A DNA stretch of 50,172 nt, from positions 1 through 50,172 of the forward strand of contig BNVB01000009.1 of NCBI GenBank assembly GCA_025997795.1. The letters are read 5' to 3'. Under the pieces are notes generated by a model. The model was given only the letters and a program-made list of their open reading frames with translations. It ran no database searches and had not been told where the DNA came from. This stretch comes from Spirochaetia bacterium (GTDB lineage Bacteria > Spirochaetota > Spirochaetia > Treponematales > Breznakiellaceae). The translations under genes were made by a program, and so were the position numbers. Each line of letters starts with the position of its first letter. Within the stretch, counting starts at the first letter, position 1. Positions 17,557-23,558 of the stretch are shown here, piece by piece.

Positions 17557-18443
17557 ATCATAAAAATCACTATGGTGAAATAACAAAAAGACTTTACCCT
17601 GTTTGTGCCGCTCTTGTTCTTTTGCTTTGCTCTTCCTGTGCCAGGCCGGAATTAACGGTCTGGTCCGCTTATCCCGAATTCAAGGAGCTCTTTACCGGCC
17701 CAGGGGAAACCTACAAAAAAATCACCATCAACTATACATCATACGCCGGGGAGGAAACCGCTTCTTTAAAGCCGGGATTGTTTGTGGTTGACAGAACTGC
17801 TATGATAACCCTGGTGGAAGCGGGTTTGACCCTGGATTTGACACCGATCCGGAGGGAAGAGATTCCGGCCTATTACAAGGATGGTCTGCCCTCTGCGCTT
17901 TTTATCAATGCCGGAACCGGAGTACTCTGTTATGATCCGGAACTTGCCGGACGTTACCTCCATGTGTCGGATCCGGCCCAGGTGCAGGAACTGATGGGGG
18001 ATCCCAATGCGTTTATTGTGGCATCATTTTTAATTAGTGAACGATCCTTTGGTTCCTGTGCGGTGCTTCCCTCTGCGGATGAACTTTTGCCCGCTTTTCA
18101 GCATACCAATTCTCTTCACAGGGCAGGGCTTACTGCCGCCGGGGCGGAAAAGTGGTTTACCGATATTACGGTGATTTTCCGGGACCGCCGTTGGGATGGA
18201 TTAAGCTTTGAGAACGGCAGTCCCCGCAGGACCGTAACTTTTTTTCTGCCGCCGGGAAGTTCCTTTGCGGTCCCCGGCGGTACGGCCCCTCCGGCGGACT
18301 GGCAGGTGATCCCCGGACCGGACCCGGAAAGTAACGGCGGAATCTGGCTCGCCCTGCACCGGGATCTTTTTTCTGGCAGCAAGCGGACTGTACAAAAAAT
18401 AAAAGAGTATATGGCGATTCTTTTGCAAAAGGGCGGTATATAG
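17553..18443 (+). CDS. Binding-protein-like lipoprotein upstream of a hybrid sensor kinase
   Basis: 296 residues with a lipoprotein signal: hydrophobic CAALVLLLCSSCARP, with Cys at about residue 29 as the likely lipidated residue. The mature part resembles a reduced extracellular solute-binding protein (LTVWSAYPEFKELF near the start; INAGTGVLCYDPELAGRY; later TAAGAEKWFTDITVIF), but I cannot assign a ligand. The ATG overlaps the hemW stop, and the stop is directly followed by the GTG of the hybrid kinase. No permease or ATPase genes are adjacent, so an accessory ligand sensor for that kinase is more likely than a transporter part. That role is inferred from context. Confidence 0.72.
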   Translation: MNHKNHYGEITKRLYPVCAALVLLLCSSCARPELTVWSAYPEFKELFTGPGETYKKITINYTSYAGEETASLKPGLFVVDRTAMITLVEAGLTLDLTPIRREEIPAYYKDGLPSALFINAGTGVLCYDPELAGRYLHVSDPAQVQELMGDPNAFIVASFLISERSFGSCAVLPSADELLPAFQHTNSLHRAGLTAAGAEKWFTDITVIFRDRRWDGLSFENGSPRRTVTFFLPPGSSFAVPGGTAPPADWQVIPGPDPESNGGIWLALHRDLFSGSKRTVQKIKEYMAILLQKGGI

Positions 18444-21400
18444 GTGAGTCAGGCAGAAAAAAACCGCAGTATCGGCGCGTATCTTGGTGCGGTTAATGGA
18501 GCTGTCATCATTTCGGTTTTTGCCGTTATTGCCGTAGTGGCAGCGCTGCTCTTTAACGGAACCACCAGGGGAATGTCCACACAATACGCCGCTTTTTATT
18601 CACTGGGAACGGTGGAGAAATTCGACCTCTATATGGACAAAGAACTTGAACTGGTCCGCAAGATTGCCGGATCCAGGGAACTTATTAACTGGTTTGCAGA
18701 CAATGATAACCAGGAAAAAAAAGCCGAAGCCTACAACAGAGTAATGGGTTATGCCGATGTAATGCTTGGCAACGAGTTTTATTTTGGCATCGAAAATTCC
18801 CGTGATGAATACGCTGTTACCCAGGATACAAAGATGGAAACCTTTGTACCTTTTCCCAATCCCTTGAATCCGGAGCTTCCCGCAGACGACTGGTATTTTA
18901 ACTGCCTTAAAGAAAAAAATGATTATACGCTCAATGTGGATATAGACAAGGATCTTCGTAAAAAACGGCTGTGGATCAACTATAAAGTTAAAAACGGCGA
19001 TGTGATACTTGGGGTGATTTGTTCCGGACTTTATTTTAATGAAGTAGAGGAAACCCTTTTTGGAACCTATGATCATGAAAATGCGCGGAGCCTTGTTATT
19101 AACCGGGAAGGGATTGTCCAGATGGACAGCGCTATTATCCGCCGGGAAGGGGAATCGTTTGATCCGCTTATCTTTGAAGAAGAGATAGAAGAGACTATTT
19201 ATGCAGTTGTTCCCGGTCTTAGTCCTGCCCTTGATTCATATTTACAAACCATACGATACCAGGATTATTTTGAACGGCGTATCGATCCGGCGGTTTCCAT
19301 GATTAAAGCAGAATCATACCGGTACATGGCCGTTGTTCCCATTCTTAATACGGACTGGTCGGTGGTAACTCTTTTTACTTCCAGTCCGCTGGTAAATGTC
19401 CGGCGGTTTTTACCGCTGCTCCTGGCCTTTTTGCTGTTTTTTGTGGTTTATCTTGTGGTAAATCATATTATTGTCCACCGTTTGGTTCTTCTTCCCCTCA
19501 GACATCTTACCGGGAGCCTCAGGGGCGAAACAATTGCCGGACTAAACCGTAAAGATGAATTTGGTACCCTGGCAAAAACTATTCATGATAGCATGATCCG
19601 GATCCGTAACGAGGAAGAACGGGGAAAAATAATGATGGAGACTACCCCGGTCGCCTGCACCTTTTGGGACCAAAAGGGCGGTTTTATTGACTGCAATGAG
19701 GAAACGCTTAAACTTTTTGGTGTCTCTTCTAAAGAAGAGTACCATGATCATTTTATGGATCTTTCGCCCGAGTACCAGCCTAACGGACTCCTTTCAAAGG
19801 ATGAGGTTTCCAAACAATTTGAAGATGTCATGCGGGAAGGTAAAATACGTTTTGAGTGGATGCACCAAAAGCTTGACGGTACGCCGCTGCCTGCCGAAAT
19901 TGTGCTGGCCCGGGTTAAGTATGGGGATTCCTATTTTGTTGCCGGTTATAACTGGGACCTGCGGGAATCCAGGCGGATGTTAGGGGAGATCGAATATCAG
20001 AGCCGTCTGCTGCGAACAATGAACGATGTGGCTGCAATACTGTTCTGTTCGGAGCTGAATAAATTTGCGGTCGATTTATGGAAATGTATGGGCATGATCG
20101 CCGAGTCTGTGCAGATTGACCGCCTGCGTATATGGAAAAATCACGTCAAAGACGGTGAACTTTATTGTACCGAGGTTGACGAATGGTACCGGAAGGATAT
20201 GTCCCAGTTTGGCAAAGATTTGACGATGGATGTTTCCTATAGGACTCTCCCCGCATGGGAAGAAACACTCTCAAAAGGAGACTGTATACAAGGTTTAGTC
20301 AGTACCATGCCCCAGGCTACACGGAACCAGCTTGATCCCCAGGGTATTCTTTCGATTCTGGTTATCCCGGTGTTCCTGCAGGATCAGTTCTGGGGTTTTG
20401 TAGGTTTCGACGACTGCCACAGAGAACGGGAATTTACCGGCGCAGAGGAATCGATCCTGCGTTCCGGCGGTCTTTTGATCACCAATGCTATCATGCGTAA
20501 CGAGATGACCCAGCGTATTATTGAAGCGCAGGAGACAGCCTTTGCGGCAAGCCGGGCAAAGAGCGATTTCCTTTCCAACATGAGCCACGAGATACGCACG
20601 CCGTTGAACGCCATCATCGGTATGACCGCCATAGGCAAGGGGGCGGCAAATACGGAACGGAAAGACTATGCTTTTGGAAAAATTGAGGATGCCGGAACCC
20701 ATCTTTTGGGGGTGATCAACGACATACTGGATATGTCTAAAATTGAAGCGGAAAAATTTGAACTTTCCCCGGCGGAATTTAACTTTGAAAAGATGCTCCA
20801 AAAAACGGTGGGAGTAATTAACTTCCGGGTGGAAGAAAAGAACCAGGTCTTTATCGTAAAAATTGATCAGAAGATTCCCCGTTTCCTTGTGGGGGACAGC
20901 CAGCGTCTGGCCCAGGTGATTGCCAATTTACTGTCCAACGCTGTCAAGTTTACCCCCGAAATGGGAACTGTCCGCCTTAATGCCCAATTGTCCAGCGATG
21001 AAGGGGACGAATGTGTTATCCGCATTGATGTGGTTGACAACGGCATTGGCATAAGCAAAGAACAGCAGGGCCGTCTTTTTAATTCCTTTGTCCAGGCGGA
21101 AAACAGTACTTCCCGGAAATACGGCGGTACCGGCCTGGGTCTGGTTATTTCCAAGCGTATTGTGGAAATGATGAATGGGAAAATCTGGATTGAATCGGAA
21201 GAGGGCAAGGGGGCAGCTTTTGCCTTTACCATACGGCTTAAAAAGGGAGCGCCGGAAAAGACAAATACTTTTTTTGCGCCTCCGGGTAAAATACGGATGC
21301 TTGTTATTGACGACGACAAGGATATTCGGGAATTTTTCCGGGAAATTACCGGCCGTTATGAAATTACCTGCGATACTGCGGAAACCGGTGAAGCTGCACT

Positions 21401-22226
21401 GGCCCTTATAGGTAAAAATGAATTCTATGATCTTTGTTTTGTGGACTGGAAACTTCCTGGCATGGACGGAATGGAACTTTCCCGCCGTATTTTTGCGCTT
21501 GCAGGCGGTGACAGCGGGCTGCCGGGGCAAGCGGCGGGAAAAAAACCGGCGGTGGTCCTTATTTCCGCGGCGGACTGGGGCGGTATAGAGGAAGAGGCCC
21601 GGAAAGCGGGCATCACAAGTTTCCTTCCCAAACCGCTGTTCCCTTCTGCGGTGATCGATTGCATCAACAGCTGCCTTGGACTGGATAACCGGGGACCCCG
21701 GTTATCCTCTAAAGAGGAATCCTGGTTTCCACTAAAGTTGGAAACCTTGTCCTTTATGGGCCGCCATATACTGGTGGTGGATGATGTGGAAATAAACCGG
21801 GAAATTCTGCAATCCCTCCTGGAACCAGCCAAAGTTACCATAAGCTGTGCCGGAAACGGCATCGAAGCGGTTCAAATGTACACGGAAAATCCCGGTGCCT
21901 ATGATCTCATTTTTATGGATATCCAGATGCCCGAAATGGACGGTTATGAAGCAACCCGGCAGATCCGGGCCTTTGAAAAAGACAGCGCATTGTTGCTGCA
22001 GCATCATGTAGAGTTTTCAAAGGAAACAGCGTTGCAAAGGAAACCCCGTTTAGGGGTGCCAATTGTCGCAATGACTGCCAATGTATTCCGGGAAGATATA
22101 GAAAGGTGCCTGGCCGCGGGAATGGACGACCATGTGGGCAAACCCGTCGACCCGGAAGAATTGTTTGCCATGCTGCGAAAGTATGTTACGGCGGCCGGTT
22201 TTGGAATGGATGCGGCGGAATCCTGA
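18444..22226 (+). CDS. Hybrid sensor histidine kinase with two receiver domains
   Basis: 1260 residues, starting at GTG immediately after the upstream stop. Order: membrane segment (about 12-34), an extracytoplasmic Cache-like sensor (about 40-315), second membrane segment (about 322-345), HAMP, PAS (about 394-510), GAF-like domain (about 520-690), HisKA with phosphorylatable His715 (SNMSHEIRTPLNAIIG), HATPase (NLLSNAVKF, DNGIGI, GTGLGL), REC1 (LVIDDDKD, phospho-acceptor Asp1001 in FVDWKLPGMDG) and REC2 (ILVVDDVEINRE, Asp1159 in FMDIQMPEMDG). No Hpt domain is present, so the phosphorelay must end in proteins encoded elsewhere. Adjacent perfect palindromes lie in the linker between the receivers (21683-21717). 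Probably works with the upstream lipoprotein. Confidence 0.93.
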   Translation: MSQAEKNRSIGAYLGAVNGAVIISVFAVIAVVAALLFNGTTRGMSTQYAAFYSLGTVEKFDLYMDKELELVRKIAGSRELINWFADNDNQEKKAEAYNRVMGYADVMLGNEFYFGIENSRDEYAVTQDTKMETFVPFPNPLNPELPADDWYFNCLKEKNDYTLNVDIDKDLRKKRLWINYKVKNGDVILGVICSGLYFNEVEETLFGTYDHENARSLVINREGIVQMDSAIIRREGESFDPLIFEEEIEETIYAVVPGLSPALDSYLQTIRYQDYFERRIDPAVSMIKAESYRYMAVVPILNTDWSVVTLFTSSPLVNVRRFLPLLLAFLLFFVVYLVVNHIIVHRLVLLPLRHLTGSLRGETIAGLNRKDEFGTLAKTIHDSMIRIRNEEERGKIMMETTPVACTFWDQKGGFIDCNEETLKLFGVSSKEEYHDHFMDLSPEYQPNGLLSKDEVSKQFEDVMREGKIRFEWMHQKLDGTPLPAEIVLARVKYGDSYFVAGYNWDLRESRRMLGEIEYQSRLLRTMNDVAAILFCSELNKFAVDLWKCMGMIAESVQIDRLRIWKNHVKDGELYCTEVDEWYRKDMSQFGKDLTMDVSYRTLPAWEETLSKGDCIQGLVSTMPQATRNQLDPQGILSILVIPVFLQDQFWGFVGFDDCHREREFTGAEESILRSGGLLITNAIMRNEMTQRIIEAQETAFAASRAKSDFLSNMSHEIRTPLNAIIGMTAIGKGAANTERKDYAFGKIEDAGTHLLGVINDILDMSKIEAEKFELSPAEFNFEKMLQKTVGVINFRVEEKNQVFIVKIDQKIPRFLVGDSQRLAQVIANLLSNAVKFTPEMGTVRLNAQLSSDEGDECVIRIDVVDNGIGISKEQQGRLFNSFVQAENSTSRKYGGTGLGLVISKRIVEMMNGKIWIESEEGKGAAFAFTIRLKKGAPEKTNTFFAPPGKIRMLVIDDDKDIREFFREITGRYEITCDTAETGEAALALIGKNEFYDLCFVDWKLPGMDGMELSRRIFALAGGDSGLPGQAAGKKPAVVLISAADWGGIEEEARKAGITSFLPKPLFPSAVIDCINSCLGLDNRGPRLSSKEESWFPLKLETLSFMGRHILVVDDVEINREILQSLLEPAKVTISCAGNGIEAVQMYTENPGAYDLIFMDIQMPEMDGYEATRQIRAFEKDSALLLQHHVEFSKETALQRKPRLGVPIVAMTANVFREDIERCLAAGMDDHVGKPVDPEELFAMLRKYVTAAGFGMDAAES
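21683..21717. repeat. Two adjacent perfect palindromes inside the hybrid kinase gene
   Basis: Positions 21683-21694 and 21696-21707 are perfect 12-bp inverted arms around one A. The next, CCTCTAAAGAGG (21706-21717), shares two bases with the first. Both fall in the REC1-REC2 linker (residues about 1081-1091), so they were probably tolerated as an insertion. Confidence 0.85.
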
Positions 22227-22435
22227 GTCAAAAACATACCCCGTCCGCTTGCGCCTGAAGCTCCCCTGCGTAGCAGGTTCTTGGGTATTCGACCCCCCGG
22301 CGAATAAAAAGGAGCAAATTTCCCCAACGGAGGGAAAGAGGCCTTGGCTTCTCCTCGGGATTTGCATTTATTCCCTGTGCAGGCACATTTTCTAACAAAA
22401 TAACACGAATTGGACCTCCAAGCAAGGAAAAACCC
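22227..22435. other. Intergenic stretch after the hybrid kinase, no gene seen
   Basis: No convincing reading frame. It holds a short hairpin CCTGC-GTA-GCAGG (22265-22277) followed by TTCTT, possibly a weak terminator for the kinase operon, and several other short inverted repeats (ATTCG...CGAAT near 22288-22306; CCTGTGCAGG near 22375). Base composition is patchy, unlike coding DNA around it. Confidence 0.5.
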
Positions 22436-22464
22436 TTGACATATCTTTTTTCATAAATTAGCAT
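22436..22464 (+). promoter_or_regulatory. Candidate promoter of the leader/small RNA before the DUF1566 gene
   Basis: Consensus TTGACA (22436-22441), 17-bp spacer, TAGCAT (22459-22464, four of six matches). Transcription would begin near 22471. Confidence 0.55.
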
Positions 22465-22503
22465 TAAATTTATGAGAAAGTCCATAACTTGGCACGAAAA
22501 TTG

Positions 22504-22526
22504 CTCTCTCTCTCTCTCTCTCTCTC
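22504..22526. repeat. Dinucleotide repeat (CT)11C
   Basis: Twenty-three bases of uninterrupted CT. Dinucleotide tracts of this length are rare in bacterial chromosomes and prone to slippage. It lies in the untranslated leader between a candidate promoter and a terminator. Confidence 0.95.
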
Positions 22527-22589
22527 ATAGTATCCCTTAACAAAAATTCTTTTCCCGCTGAACTTGCCCATAAATTTCTCCGTACCTCT

Positions 22590-22619
22590 GGTTTCCGCTT
22601 TAGCGGAAACCTTTTTTTT
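22590..22619 (+). terminator. Strong intrinsic terminator upstream of the DUF1566 lipoprotein
   Basis: Perfect 9-bp stem GGTTTCCGC / GCGGAAACC with loop TTTA, followed by eight T (22612-22619). It lies 50 nt before the start codon of the next gene in the same direction, so it would attenuate that gene unless a separate promoter exists; I see none good in 22620-22668. Confidence 0.85.
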
Positions 22620-22668
22620 GGTCTCAAACCCTGTCGTGGCAGGGAAAAATTTATAGAGGAGTAAAGAA

Positions 22669-23277
22669 ATGAAAAAGAAAGTACAGTTTTTACGAGGAGC
22701 GGTTTTTACAGCAATTCTGTTTGCTGCGGTTTTATCCTGCGGCGACGGGGCAGGCTGGACACCGGAATATGACATCGGCGATCCAGGCCCCGGCGGCGGG
22801 AAAATTTTCTATGTAGATGCTGCAGGTTTTGCCGTAAGCGGTAAAGGAACCTGCCATTACCTGGAAGCGGCTCCGGCGGATATAAGCGGCACCCCTGCGT
22901 GGGCTTCCCCGCAATTTTTACCTCCTGCGTATGGTGGTACTGATGATTGGCATTCCATAGACGGCTTAGGAACCGCCATCGGGACAGGCGCAGCCAATAC
23001 CGCAAAGATACGGGCGGCAGACCCTGACGCGCCCGCGGCAAAAGCCTGTGATACTTCCTCAGCCGGAGGCAAAAACGACTGGTTCCTCCCCAGCAAGGAT
23101 GAACTGGCCTTGATGTTTCAGAACAAAACGGCGATAGACGGCATTGGCACGGGCATATACTGGTCCTCGACGCAGTACGGTTGGACTAACACGTGGACAC
23201 TGCAATTCAGTGACGGCTATCAGGACGGCCACGGCAAGCAGCATACATACAGTGTTCGTGCTATCCGCGCTTTTTAA
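22669..23277 (+). CDS. DUF1566 (Lcl-type C-terminal domain) lipoprotein
   Basis: 202 residues with a lipoprotein signal (hydrophobic FTAILFAAVLSCGDG, Cys about residue 24). A Gly-rich segment follows (IGDPGPGGGKIFYVD). The C-terminal part matches the DUF1566 family: GKNDWFLPSKDELALMFQNK, IYWSSTQYGWTNTWTLQFSDG and a final VRAIRAF. This fold is C-type-lectin-like and occurs as many paralogues in some spirochaetes and Bacteroidetes; it is presumed to bind ligands at the cell surface. Ribosome-binding site GAGGAG lies about 10 nt before ATG. The terminator-containing leader suggests conditional expression. Convergent with the DEAH helicase gene across a repeat-rich gap. Confidence 0.8.
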   Translation: MKKKVQFLRGAVFTAILFAAVLSCGDGAGWTPEYDIGDPGPGGGKIFYVDAAGFAVSGKGTCHYLEAAPADISGTPAWASPQFLPPAYGGTDDWHSIDGLGTAIGTGAANTAKIRAADPDAPAAKACDTSSAGGKNDWFLPSKDELALMFQNKTAIDGIGTGIYWSSTQYGWTNTWTLQFSDGYQDGHGKQHTYSVRAIRAF

Positions 23278-23558
23278 CACGGTAAGCAGGTAAATATCTG
23301 TCCACATAGGAGTGCGGGCTAAAGTCCGGCTTTGTGGACAGTCCGGTCTTTGACTTTTAAACCGCAAGGTCGAAGAAGTCGAATAAGGATGAGAAGATAA
23401 AGAATTCCATGCCCCAATCTTACTTCTTTTACTTTTTCGACCTTGCGGTAATAAAAATTTGCGGGCCAAGTTTAGCCGCTTGCCTCTCCCGCGTAAGCGG
23501 GCTAATGTCCGGCTTTGTGGACAGACTGCGGGCTTTGAATCCTGATTACGGATTTTCG
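23278..23558. repeat. Repeat-rich gap: 28-bp direct repeat and long inverted repeats
   Basis: Direct repeats 23314-23341 and 23497-23524 (28 bp, one mismatch) end in TGTGGACAG. The first copy also pairs with CTGTCCACA at 23298-23306 to form a 9-bp stem. Between the copies, ACCGCAAGGTCGAA (23361-23374) and its complement (ending 23449) form a long-range stem, with AAGAAGT/ACTTCTT pairing inside. This looks like a composite small repeat element; no transposase or convincing ORF is present. Confidence 0.75.

Larger units (their letters stand above)
22471..22619 (+). ncRNA. Candidate ~150-nt terminated leader or small RNA
   Basis: Bounded by the TTGACA/TAGCAT promoter and a strong intrinsic terminator. 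It contains a single-stranded-looking CU repeat (22504-22526) that could pair with purine-rich ribosome-binding sites. It may be a free small RNA or the attenuated leader of the lipoprotein gene at 22669. No known RNA family recognised. Confidence 0.4.
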
